This document shows, in pieces, positions 50,301 to 54,291 of a DNA stretch of 64,000 bases (the first letter of the stretch is position 1; every line of letters begins with the position of its first letter). The translations under genes were made by a program, and so were the position numbers. The notes under the pieces are model-generated. The model saw only the letters and a list, made by a program, of their open reading frames with translations. It was not told where the DNA came from and ran no database searches. The stretch lies in assembly GCA_947179485.1 (NCBI GenBank), contig OX359250.1:2625661-2689660 (forward strand), written 5' to 3'. Source of the stretch: Allacma fusca (Eukaryota > Arthropoda > Collembola > Symphypleona > Sminthuridae).

Positions 50301-52835
50301 GATACAGTCATTATATCCTTAAAGTATGTTATTACAGTATCGCCGCTATTTCTTACGATATTGTTGCGTCACAACAATTCATGCCGTTGGTATGCCGACT
50401 GTATACTCAATAATTTCATAACTTAATCCGTATTATTACGGCTGTTTAGAACGTTAATAATATTTCCCAAAGGACTCCATCCCTAGTTTGTTTCCTTGGT
50501 AATCTACATAAATACATGCTGCATTCGCATTCATGTATTGCCTACTACAACGACCAACGGATTTGTCTTTCAATGATTGAATAAAACAATTTATGCGGTC
50601 ACTTTGTCACACACAGCAGAATTATCGTTGGCTTAAGGATATTGGGAATGCAGACAGCGGGAATAATGCTCGCTGGATTATTACAAGCGGGAATGCCTTG
50701 GATTGGCTATTAACTCCGTATTAATACCCCATATTTCCTGATGAGTGTTTCGTCACTAGTGCATCTCTGGTTAGTTTGACGTCGACCATGTGCTTTTATG
50801 TTCGGATCTGGACAAGGTATATGCCCAAAGTGACCTACTGGAATGCCACGTTCGTTTAAGGCAATAATAACCAAGTAAGTCACCGGACCCGACTCAGGTT
50901 TTCGATCTAGAACTATTGATAATGTATTTGCATTTGAGTCCCCCATGATTTCAAACAATTTGAGATTAACAGGCGGATCTTCCAGGTTAGGCTCGCCTTG
51001 AACCTCGAAGTGTTTAATTTGGTTGCACACGACACCGTGTCGTACCAAGGTTGGTACACCCTGTACAGGTGCTATTGTTGCCCATTCCGGGGCAGATGTA
51101 CTACTCCTTAGTTCTTCTGAAGTTGAACTAATATATGTGAATTTTTCAGAAGCCGTGGGAACTTCTACAGTGAATAACTCCGTTGAAGTTACCAACGCAG
51201 TCCCTACATTTCCAGGAACAAAACATCTATTAGTTTTAAAAGCAAAGCTTCATGCGAAACTTCAAGAAATTATTAAGATTCGTCATACTTATTTCAGGGT
51301 ATAAATCCTCAAGAAACTCGTCCTTCATTAGTAAATCCGACTGATTCTTAGCCTTAGCAAAATTTCGATTTGAATGTTCGGTAACGGTATTTGCATAGCA
51401 GGGAAAACTCCCTGAAGGGAAGTCATCTGCAACATTCAACTTAACAACTTGCTTGAATTCTGTTACTGAAGATCTCACAATCCAGTACTTATACCGTTCT
51501 CTGTCAGTTGTTTGATGAACAATGGTCACAGTAAACTGAATTTTGTGTGGACGAGAGCCATCTTTTGGGTTCCACGTCCAAAAGAAAGATTCCTTCTCTA
51601 AGGAAGAAGTTCCGAGTCTTGGGATCGTGTAAGCATACCGCGTGGACTGCACAAATGAAATAAATGGAGTATATCAATGATCAAATGTAAATTGTATACT
51701 GTACATAATTACATGGTTCGTGCAAACAGAATCTACTGAACGAACGGCCATCTTACCCCGTACTTCTCTTTGAGCATTGGATCATGTGTACAATCGTGAC
51801 GTAACTGTCTTTCGCCTTGCATTTTAGCAATGGGATCGGGACAAGCTTTGTTTCCAAAATGACCAACGGGGATGCCTTCTTCGTTTAAGGCGATTATTGT
51901 TAAAAATTGATACTGTTCAGCATCAGCCTCATGCTCCGCCACTACTGATAAAGTGTTTTCGTCCCCTTTACCATGCATTTCGTATATTTTGAGGGAAATC
52001 GGTGGCAGTGAATCTTGCGGATCGCCTTGAACTTCAAAATGCTTAGTTGCACCACACAACACTTTCTGTCTGGCAAGTGTTGGAACTCCATGAACTGAAG
52101 CAACGGTGGGCCATGGAGTAGGAGCGGATTCCTTTTTTCTGGTTTGTTCTGATGTGGTTGGTTCTGTTGTTGTAGGTTCTGTTGTGGTTGGTTCTGTTGT
52201 TGTAGGTTCTGTTGTGGTTGGTTCTGTTGTTGTAGGTTCTGTTGTGGTTGGTTCTGTTGTTGTAGGTTCTGTTGTGGTTGGTTCTGTTGTTGTAGGTTCT
52301 GTTGTTGTAGGTTCTGTTGTGGTTGGTTCTGTTGTGGTTGGTTCTGTTGTGGTTGGTTCAGTTGTTGTAGGTTCTGTTGTGGTTGGTTCTGTTGTTGTAG
52401 GTTCTGTTGTGGTTGGTTCTGTTGTTGTAGGTTCTGTTGTGGTTGGTTCTGTTGTGGTTGGTTCTGTTGTTGTAGGTTCTGTTGTGGTTGGTTCTGTTGT
52501 TGTAGGTTCTGTTGTGGTTGGTTCTGTTGTTGTAGGTTCTGTTGTGGTTGGTTCTGTTGTTGTAGGTTCTGTTGTTGTAGGTTCTGTTGTGGTTGGTTCT
52601 GTAGGAGGTTCTGTAGAAGGTTCTGTTGTTGTAGGTTCTGTAGAAGGTTCTGTTGTGGTTGGTTCTGTAGGAGGTTCTGTAGAAGGTTCTGTTGTAGTTG
52701 GTTCTGTAAAAGGTTCTTTAGACGATTCTATTGTGGAAGGTTCTATGGAAGTTTCTATTGCAGGAGGTTCCGTGGACGTTTCTATTGCAGGAGGTTCCGT
52801 GGACGTTTCTGCAGAAGATTCTATTGTGGAAGATC
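13388..52835 (-). CDS. FRRS1-like: FRRS1-like giant protein: 7 Reeler-like domains + DOMON + cytochrome b561
   Basis: I join 21 exons (transcription runs high to low): 52835-51757, 51646-51289, 51203-50728, 40996-40627, 36250-35736, 35596-35230, 35007-34556, 34452-34080, 33007-32490, 32373-32007, 29769-29342, 29263-28897, 27210-26762, 21117-20775, 20683-20295, 20214-20122, 20045-19838, 19695-19544, 14356-14198, 14117-13859, 13483-13388. All junctions are GT-AG and every length fits the phase pattern. Total 7,818 nt, 2,606 codons. Vertebrate FRRS1 has one Reeler, one DOMON and one b561 domain of about 600 residues; it is a membrane ferric reductase moving electrons across a bilayer through b561 haems (family knowledge). 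Here the extracellular side carries seven Reeler-like domains with Ser/Thr-rich linkers. The first exon opens at an acceptor (ATTCTACAG), so the signal peptide and perhaps more domains lie upstream. The last exon ends at a donor (GTAAGT), so the tail is also missing. Confidence 0.85.
15012..15193. mobile_element. 182-bp MITE, GGAGGGAAT motif, 8-bp target duplication
   Basis: Ends CGTGTTCGGATA and TATCCTAACACC are inverted repeats with two mismatches and extend into shared ATTCCCTCCGA. The exact 8-bp duplication TAATTCTT lies at 15004-15011 and 15194-15201. The interior is a chain of 12-15 bp phrases built on ATTCCCTCCG on the left half and its complement CGGAGGGAAT on the right half, meeting near 15100, so the element is almost one hairpin. 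Confidence 0.88.
16096..18188. mobile_element. hAT element, 2.1 kb, defective
   Basis: Terminal inverted repeats CAGGGTGCCCAGA and TCTGGGCACCCTG with an exact 8-bp target duplication ATCAAAAT (16088-16095 and 18189-18196). CCTGATTTG-type motifs repeat next to both ends. An open stretch at 16724-16951 (plus), with KEVNIFDAIPVDFIQVV, resembles the region of hAT transposases where a substrate-binding Asp lies, but no full frame remains. A younger MITE (17016-17858) is nested inside. Confidence 0.9.
17016..17858. mobile_element. hAT-type MITE nested in the 16096-18188 element, TACTCG motif
   Basis: Ends TATAGCTCCTTATTGAGT and ACTCGATAAGGAGCTATA are inverted repeats with one mismatch. The exact 8-bp target duplication GTAGCAGC lies at 17008-17015 and 17859-17866. 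The outer about 250 bp on both sides are filled with TACTCG and CTCGAACTCG; the middle is ordinary AT-rich DNA. It interrupts the older element, so it inserted later. Confidence 0.9.
19544..20683 (-). CDS. FRRS1-like: FRRS1-like gene, DOMON-domain exons
   Basis: Four exons: 20683-20295, 20214-20122, 20045-19838, 19695-19544. The DOMON core is split at SSDSNM / GDDSVIECV, the signature 'D-x-M-G-D-D-S-V-x-E-C' of FRRS1-type DOMON domains. It is followed by SFNSGYQNYRL, CNFYRRNF and FDMLTVPYYIHRASG. A Cys-rich entry (C-x4-C-x6-C-x5-C) precedes it and probably forms disulfides. The last exon ends TTSKPMLLSDVDE and joins in phase 0 to the first b561 helix, as in FRRS1. DOMON domains of this class lie on the non-cytosolic side and bind haem or pass electrons to b561 (family knowledge). 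Phases between all four exons agree. The donor of the third exon (GTAGGT at 19837) is slightly off consensus. Confidence 0.87.
20775..27210 (-). CDS. FRRS1-like: FRRS1-like gene, Reeler-like unit 7 (next to DOMON)
   Basis: Two exons, 27210-26762 and 21117-20775, separated by a 5.6 kb intron. The first gives a Ser/Thr-rich linker of about 50 residues, then ICKGVKFDI, YEIEGDSNVNTLSLL, YLVVLALNEDEVPTGHF and CPD. The second gives MAYTVPDTS, ETFFWTWNADDGPRPKVILF, FWIV and NCYEMAL. The pattern 'ALN-x-G-x-x-x-GHF ... C ... F-x-W-T-W-N-P ... Y-W' parallels the Reeler 'GF-x-x-A ... G-x-F ... C ... F-x-W-x-A-P ... F-x-A-x-V'. It is the most divergent of the seven units and lacks the LYPEL end of most others; its exon stops at LAG with donor GTACAG. 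It is placed where FRRS1 carries its only Reeler domain. Confidence 0.78.
21245..21657. repeat. GGGAAT/CCGC-motif repeat, copy 1
   Basis: Ends near AACTCCGTGG (21267) and CACGGAGTT (21609) are short inverted repeats. The interior chains phrases such as ATTCCGCC, TTAATCCCCG and ATATTCCCGCCATGG. The right end, read as complement, matches 26410-26465 closely (shared GGAATTTGCAACTT, TTCGGTAACTC and TTCAAGAAT), so two copies of the family lie 4.8 kb apart in opposite orientation inside one intron. Confidence 0.6.
21658..23416 (+). mobile_element. hAT element with dead transposase, TCCCGGAA motif
   Basis: Ends TAGGGTTCCCAG and CTGGGAACCCTA bound 1,759 bp. The flanks AGCAAAAA (left) and (A)TGCAAAA (right) look like an aged 8-bp duplication. 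The left 110 bp repeat TCCCGGAATG and GTCCCGGAA; a single copy sits at the right end. The interior holds a decayed transposase on the plus strand. Lies in the intron of Reeler unit 7, opposite to the host gene. Confidence 0.8.
22130..23372 (+). pseudogene. hAT transposase pseudogene
   Basis: Broken plus-strand frames with hAT-family content. Around 22330-22440 there is a segment reading VEGLVLKVFSESSSSAQRLD, then LKQLCEFVDV, typical of hAT transposases related to BED-zinc-finger proteins. 23061-23372 holds the C-terminal dimerisation region: LLKLVSFVILIPVSNDFAES, then NFSLVKKVWTAERNLMS, then LVKAELQVRLN. Stops and frame changes interrupt the middle, so no active enzyme can be made. Confidence 0.82.
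23545..24422. mobile_element. hAT-type MITE, GTTCCG motif
   Basis: Ends TAGAGCTTCC and GGAAGCTCTA bound 878 bp, with an exact 8-bp target duplication CTTCAAAC at 23537-23544 and 24423-24430. GTTCCG, TTCCGTTCC and CGGAAC fill the first 170 and last 270 bp. It has inserted in an older region whose own repeated phrase is TCAAACTCGAG. Confidence 0.9.
24431..25640. repeat. TTGAACTTGA/CTCGAGTTTCAA motif region
   Basis: Phrases such as AAACTCGAGT, GAAACTTGAG and TTTGAACTTGACCATAATG recur, densest at 25500-25625 where a 30-31 bp unit repeats four to five times. Similar phrases lie left of the GTTCCG MITE (23465-23540), so the block probably started near 23460 and was split by that MITE. No clear inverted ends. 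24640-24960 is C-rich with a (CA)n run and matches nothing I know. Confidence 0.55.
25641..25885. repeat. 40-bp tandem repeat, six copies
   Basis: TATTATATTTGTAAAATAAT recurs at 25681, 25721, 25761, 25801 and 25841, an exact 40-bp period, with another copy before. Copies differ at two or three positions (AACATT versus AATATT). Confidence 0.92.
26140..26400. repeat. GGGAACGGGAAC/GGGTACC motif patch
   Basis: GGGAACGGGAAC, GGGTACC, GTACCCAT and GGGTCC cluster here, like the filling of the 12494-13335 MITE but with a different phrase. No matching inverted ends found; probably a truncated or degraded hAT MITE in the intron of Reeler unit 7. Confidence 0.45.
26405..26700. repeat. GGGAAT/CGGGATT-motif repeat, copy 2
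   Basis: Begins with the segment shared with the copy ending near 21657 (inverse orientation). From 26540 it is a chain of 12-14 bp phrases of form GCGGGATTAnnnnC, for example GCGGGACTACAGT, GCGGAATTATCAC and TCGGGATTAAAAC. The same phrase style appears at 50600-50705 next to another exon end of the same gene. Confidence 0.55.
27867..28392. mobile_element. hAT-type MITE, CCCGAAACCGG motif with internal 42-bp array
   Basis: Ends TAGTGTTTCTGAACGGTACC and GGTACTGAACAGAAACACTA bound 526 bp; the exact 8-bp duplication ATCAAGAC lies at 27859-27866 and 28393-28400. 28129-28345 is a 42-bp tandem array (about five copies) with ACCCGAAACCGG and AACGGTTCTTTAAACCGTT, the latter a palindrome. It sits inside an older CTTGACTTGAA-motif region (about 27640-28500), in the intron between Reeler units 6 and 7. 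Confidence 0.9.
28897..29769 (-). CDS. FRRS1-like: FRRS1-like gene, Reeler-like unit 6
   Basis: Exons 29769-29342 and 29263-28897, a 78-base intron. The first gives a short Thr-rich linker, then VACRAADIF, YEIFGDQNADVLSVLF, ISIVALNQDGIPTGHFGNKA, CQDANP, RC and KKYG. The second gives NTRFVYIIP, ESIFWFWSPKDGPRP, EFW, and HCYKEK, ending ESYTG. It groups with unit 4 (both have SIFWxW, VRETG and a TG end) rather than with units 1-3 and 5. Four Cys are kept, as in all units. The linker is shorter than in units 1, 3 and 5. Confidence 0.8.
29770..30613. other. Intron sequence, nothing recognised
   Basis: Intron between Reeler units 5 and 6 (whole intron 29770-32006). The part up to 30613 is AT-rich, with no supportable open frame or element end. 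Confidence 0.5.
30614..31857. mobile_element. Foldback (long inverted repeat) element, left arm interrupted
   Basis: Two arms of roughly 300-550 bp are inverted copies around a centre near 31557. A perfect 45-bp inverted match lies at 31475-31519 and 31596-31640, containing GGTAACACCCATTTTAAG. Outward the match continues imperfectly through TTACTCCAAGCACC, GGTGTATTTA and GCTTATA, and on to TTTTACAATCC and TTTCCTCCTT near both ends. The left arm is split at 30691-31354 by a MITE; the right arm keeps the empty site. Confidence 0.82.
30691..31354. mobile_element. MITE with long TIRs, GCAAAATGATCTA motif, nested in the foldback
   Basis: Inverted ends share ATCGTCGGTGAAGAGGCAAA and continue over 60 bp with few mismatches (CTAGGTGCAT, ATTAGAATCAAAATGATCTA). 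Inside both ends the phrase GCAAAATGATCTAGATGC is repeated about three times each. The borders lie in TATATA runs, consistent with a TA target duplication (Tc1/mariner type), though the run hides the exact limit. Confidence 0.85.
32007..33007 (-). CDS. FRRS1-like: FRRS1-like gene, Reeler-like unit 5
   Basis: Exons 33007-32490 and 32373-32007 with a 116-base intron. The first opens with a 55-residue Ser/Thr/Glu linker, then GVPTLVQQGVMCNQVKHFEV, FEIMGDGNANTLAIL, YLIIIALNEEGTPVGHFGHH, CSDPN, RC and KYG. The second gives PTRFAYLIPDVAAG, ETFFWTWNPVDGHRP, YWITPSPVIEF, PCYKNEL and EFLEDLYPEL. It starts by completing a GAT codon begun in unit 4 (G|AT) and ends at donor GTAAGT in phase 1. Both exons are intact. 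Linker composition suggests heavy O-glycosylation (inference). Confidence 0.82.
33093..33961. mobile_element. MITE, GGATACGGATATCC motif
   Basis: Ends AAGGTTCTCAACGGAT and ATCTGTTGAGAACCTT are inverted repeats with one mismatch and bound 869 bp. Dense GGATACGGAT, ATATCCG and CGGATCGGAT fill the first 110 and last 250 bp. I found no 8-bp duplication in the flanks (CCTCTCTC versus ACCGTAGT), so hAT membership rests on similarity of design. It lies in the intron between Reeler units 4 and 5. Confidence 0.82.
34080..35007 (-). CDS. FRRS1-like: FRRS1-like gene, Reeler-like unit 4
   Basis: Exons 35007-34556 and 34452-34080. The first has a Thr-rich linker, then VVCTTLDYF, YEIMGDSNADVLSVVL, VSVTALNQNGVPAGHFGNKA, CPDPN, ECTDDP and RKYG. 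The second gives HTRYASIIIP, ESIFWYWNAKDGDRP, VVRETG, EYWIQVRSPVV and SCYVNKL, ending LLALTG. It pairs with unit 6 by sequence. The first exon's donor (GTTCGA at 34555) is weak after GT, although the phase and the homologous position in all other units support it. Its GVPTL entry phrase is missing, as in units 6 and 7. Confidence 0.78.
35230..36250 (-). CDS. FRRS1-like: FRRS1-like gene, Reeler-like unit 3
   Basis: Exons 36250-35736 and 35596-35230. The first opens with a 60-residue Ser/Thr linker, then GVPTLVRQGVVCNQIKHFEV, YEIMGDSNSNTLSI, YLVIVALNENGITVGHFENR, CPDPN, QCTND and KKYG. The second gives NTRFAYMIPDIASG, ESFFWTWNPKEGHPP, YWIVPSPVIEL, LCYANIL and EFVGDLYPEL. Exon ends fit the common phase plan (2-base start, phase-0 split, phase-1 end). 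It belongs to the main subgroup with units 1, 2 and 5. Confidence 0.82.
36251..38429. other. Intron, with a TGAACGTGAA-motif region
   Basis: Part of the 4.4 kb intron of the FRRS1-like gene (36251-40626). From 36940 to 37180 and 37640 to 37760 the phrases GAACGTGAATGAAC, GTTCATTC and GAACTGAGTG recur, the same design as the motif-filled MITEs, but I could not fix inverted ends. 36300-36900 and 37770-38400 show nothing else. Confidence 0.45.
38430..40150 (+). pseudogene. Decayed LINE copy in an intron
   Basis: Plus-strand pieces of a non-LTR retrotransposon. 38437-38628 and the following shifted frame resemble a LINE ORF1 end (NAYRVKLTKPKKPRAVQVSF). Around 38840-38890 IFLCISET resembles an endonuclease start. 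Near 39780 EEIAMEYPGENM matches the endonuclease segment MEFPGESM of the full LINE at 54765-59882. The tail 40100-40145 (ACGGATGATAT, CCGAAAAGAGATC, TTAATAAA) matches that LINE's 3' end. Many stops and deletions. Confidence 0.6.
40627..51203 (-). CDS. FRRS1-like: FRRS1-like gene, Reeler-like unit 2 (split by a 9.7 kb intron)
   Basis: Exons 51203-50728 and 40996-40627. The first has a Ser/Thr linker, then GVPTLVRHGVVCNQIKHFEV, FEIMGDSNANTLSIVL, YLVIIALNERGIPVGHFGH, CPDPN, RCTSD and RKYG. The second gives SGRFAYMLPDIFGG, ESFFWTWNPKEGTRP, IYWVVSSPVIQF, YCYKDIV and EFLEDLYPEL. The first is joined to unit 1 by an 85-base intron (51204-51288) with agreeing phase (A|GG). The second is 9.7 kb away, behind at least six transposons. 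In the other units except 7 this intron is under 150 bases, so it has grown by insertion. Both halves are intact and in phase, so splicing is probably maintained. Confidence 0.8.
42256..42840. mobile_element. MITE with about 150-bp inverted repeats
   Basis: The left arm from 42256 (AAGTTTACTGTAATAGCTCC) and the right arm ending at 42840 are inverted copies over about 150 bp, matching at TAAAAATTGGT, CAATATTTCA, ATTTTTGTCA and TATGAGAGGTCAAA. The left arm contains AGGTCAAAGGTCA (42377-42389), a perfect DR1 nuclear-receptor half-site pair. Target duplication not resolved. Nested in the 41493-43749 element. Confidence 0.72.
43157..43533. mobile_element. hAT-type MITE, AGGGATTTT motif, copy 1
   Basis: Ends CAGGGGTCGGATTT and AAATCCGACCCCTG are perfect inverted repeats; exact 8-bp target duplication CTGCTGGA at 43149-43156 and 43534-43541. 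The interior repeats CAGGGATTTTTAAA and GCAGGGA phrases. The same family has a shorter copy at 60014-60210. Nested in the 41493-43749 element, so younger than it. Confidence 0.92.
43816..44538. mobile_element. Tc1/pogo-type MITE, TA target duplication, copy 1
   Basis: Ends CAGTAAAACCTGTATATAAT and its complement bound 723 bp, flanked by TA (43814-43815, 44539-44540). The outer 80 bp on each side repeat CACTATA/TATAGTGG-type phrases. The TIR start CAGTAAAACCT resembles pogo/Tigger elements. The second copy at 49099-49932 is in the opposite orientation: the end that reads CCTAGGGACGCC is on the left here and on the right there. Confidence 0.9.
44541..46633. other. Intron sequence, nothing recognised
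   Basis: Within the 9.7 kb intron of Reeler unit 2. AT-rich, no supportable open frame, repeat or element end seen. Confidence 0.5.
46634..47880. repeat. GGATTGGATTAAGG-motif region with 43-bp tandem units
   Basis: 46660-46920 holds about six units of roughly 43 bp with TTGGATTGGATTAAGGGATT, separated by AT-rich spacers ending CGATCAC. A second cluster (GGATTAGGATTG, GGATTGAGGATTAAGGATT) lies at 47690-47880. Two motif-rich ends around an ordinary AT-rich core is the same layout as the verified MITEs, but inverted ends and a target duplication were not found. Confidence 0.6.
47885..48882. mobile_element. Putative hAT-type MITE, GTCCCGTCCC motif, left end unresolved
   Basis: GTCCCGTCCCCG phrases fill 47892-48135 and 48625-48882 around an AT-rich core. 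The right end GGCAGAAGCTCTG looks like a terminus (reverse complement begins CAGAGCTTCTG), but I could not find its partner or a repeat of the following CTGGAGAA on the left. The left end may be deleted or merged with the GGATTGG block. Open frames here on both strands are shadows of the motif. Confidence 0.6.
49099..49932. mobile_element. Tc1/pogo-type MITE, copy 2
   Basis: Same 22-bp TIR as copy 1, bounded by TA (49097-49098, 49933-49934), 834 bp, inverted relative to copy 1. An open stretch at 49253-49480 crosses the centre but shows no transposase motif. Lies in the unit 2 intron. Confidence 0.9.
51289..52835 (-). CDS. FRRS1-like: FRRS1-like gene, mucin-like segment and Reeler-like unit 1
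   Basis: Exons 52835-51757 and 51646-51289. The first is 1,079 nt. About 250 residues of Thr/Glu/Pro-rich sequence, mainly a five-residue repeat E-P-T-T-T, run in frame into GVPTLARQKVLCGATKHFEV, YEMHGKGDENTLSVV, LTIIALNEEGIPVGHFGNKA, CPDP, DCTHDP and KYG. The second gives STRYAYTIPRLG, ESFFWTWNPKDGSRP, YWIVRSSVTEF, PCYANTV and EFLEDLYPEI. The frame of the repeat was checked into the folded domain and is continuous. The exon begins at an acceptor, so upstream exons lie beyond 52835, but none was recognised before the window end. The long Thr-rich part is probably an O-glycosylated stalk (inference). Confidence 0.82.
52136..52720 (-). repeat. 15-bp coding minisatellite (EPTTT repeat)
   Basis: About 35-40 units of 15 bp (plus strand GGTTCTGTTGTGGTT, with GTTGTA and GGAGGTTCTGTAGAA variants) stay in multiples of three without a break, coding Glu-Pro-Thr-Thr-Thr on the minus strand. 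Units alternate GTGGTTGGT and GTTGTAGGT in a regular 30-bp higher order, a sign of recent expansion. Unit number is likely to vary between individuals. Confidence 0.9.
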
Positions 52836-52956
52836 CTGTAGAATGTTTAAACTACATGTATTACTTTCAAAAATGATTTTCCGTTACTGGCTTAATTCAG
52901 GAAATAAACTAATCATGAATGCTTTGTTAAGGTTAACGACAATATTGTCCAAATAC

Positions 52957-54291
52957 CAGTGATGCGCCCGTTACGTTACTTTTACCGACAATAACGGAAT
53001 AGCGCCGTTTTTTAACGTAACGGCCTATATTTGGAGCAGGCAATAACGTAACGGTAACGGAACTAGGGTGTGCTAACATTTATCAGAATAACTATAACGC
53101 TTAAGCGTGTGTAAACAGAAAACGATATTGTAACGTAACGTAACGCTATCAAATAAATATATGCATGTACATTATTATATACTATAATATTATTATATAT
53201 ATATTATTGGCTTTGCTTGGAGCAGGGTTGGCAAAAAACCGGCTTTTATAAATAAAGGCCAAGCCAGTGGCAAGAAATGGTAACAACCGGTTTTTATTGG
53301 ACAGTGGACTTATTTGGATAGTATTAATTATGGCCATTTTATACCAACCTATACAACAGGTCCGGGCCGGTTAGAACCGGATTTTAACCAATAATAACCA
53401 GGCCATTTCTGACCACTTGGCAACCCTGTGTTCATGTATGCGTAATATTAGCCAAGCCGGTGGTACGTTTCGGTTAAAACCGGTTTTTATTGGACAGTGG
53501 ATTTATTTGGATAATATTAATTACGACCATTTTATACCAACCCAAGCAATTGGACCAAGCCGGTAAGAACAGGATTTTAACCAATAACGGCCAGGCCATT
53601 TCTTGCCACTTGCCAACCCTGGCTTGGAGTAACTGTGCGTGCAAATAAACGGGGGAAATATTAACAACTTGAATTGGTTGTGGATACCCTGATCCCTGAG
53701 CATCATTTATGTACACGTTACTGAAAACCTGGCAAATTTCAATAGGAAGGTTTTGACCCTTTATTTTGATCAATCCACACGCTTTTGCTCACAAAAAAAC
53801 GATGTGATCGGCTTACGAATTCAGTTTTGGTTCTAACAAAGTTTTTAGTAGATAAGAACTAACCATGGAGAACACTGCTGCTAGTAAAAGGAGAAAAATG
53901 ATTTTGAAAAAAGGACAAATGTTGAGATTACCACACCGGGTAGTCGGGATGCGGATCACATTGCAGGTGAATCAAGAACTACACAGAAACTGTAAATTGC
54001 CTTTTGCTACATTTTCTGCATACCAGGTACGTCTGGCAGCACTAGTTGTTTGACATTTTAGTTTATACCGAGAGGACAATAATAGTAACGATAACGAAAA
54101 GTAACGGCTATTTATATTTTTTAATGGTAACGAAAATTAACGCTGGAGTATTACCGTTGTCTTGTAGTAACGGAACGGTAACGCTGAATTGTTCATACGA
54201 TATTTAGTAATGTAATGATAATTAACGACAATTTTAAAACCTATCATAATAGTGTAACGTAACGTAACGAAACTGTGGATGCGCATCTCTG
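52957..54291. mobile_element. hAT-type element, GTAACG motif, with nested MITE
   Basis: Ends CAGTGATGCGC and GCGCATCTCTG are inverted repeats with one mismatch; exact 8-bp target duplication CCAAATAC at 52949-52956 and 54292-54299. GTAACG, CGTTACG and GGTAACGG phrases fill the left 190 bp and the right 210 bp. 1,335 bp including the nested 399-bp MITE. No transposase. Confidence 0.9.
53223..53621. mobile_element. hAT-type MITE nested in the GTAACG element; internal tandem dimer, AACCGG motif
   Basis: Ends CAGGGTTGGCAA and TTGCCAACCCTG with an exact 8-bp duplication GCTTGGAG (53215-53222, 53622-53629). A second copy of the right end (TTGGCAACCCTG) occurs at 53417-53428, and the halves 53223-53428 and 53445-53621 are about 80% alike (shared TTTTTATTGGACAGTGGA and CCATTTTATACCAACC). 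The insert is therefore a head-to-tail dimer. AACCGG/CCGGTTTT phrases fill it. Confidence 0.9.

Noticed and set aside
46634-50490. A single large element from CAGGGATGAG (46634) to CATCCCTAG (about 50490)
   Set aside because: The inverted match is short and interrupted, and no duplication flanks it.
20775-52835. Seven separate tandem secreted-protein genes instead of one gene
   Set aside because: No stop codon, polyadenylation signal or signal peptide separates the units; every inter-unit intron joins in phase 1 and unit 7 joins DOMON in phase.
52106-52876. 256-codon plus-strand frame of Gly-Ser-Val repeats
   Set aside because: It is the reverse frame of the 15-bp coding repeat. The minus strand continues in frame into a Reeler-like domain and has proper splice sites; the plus strand has neither.
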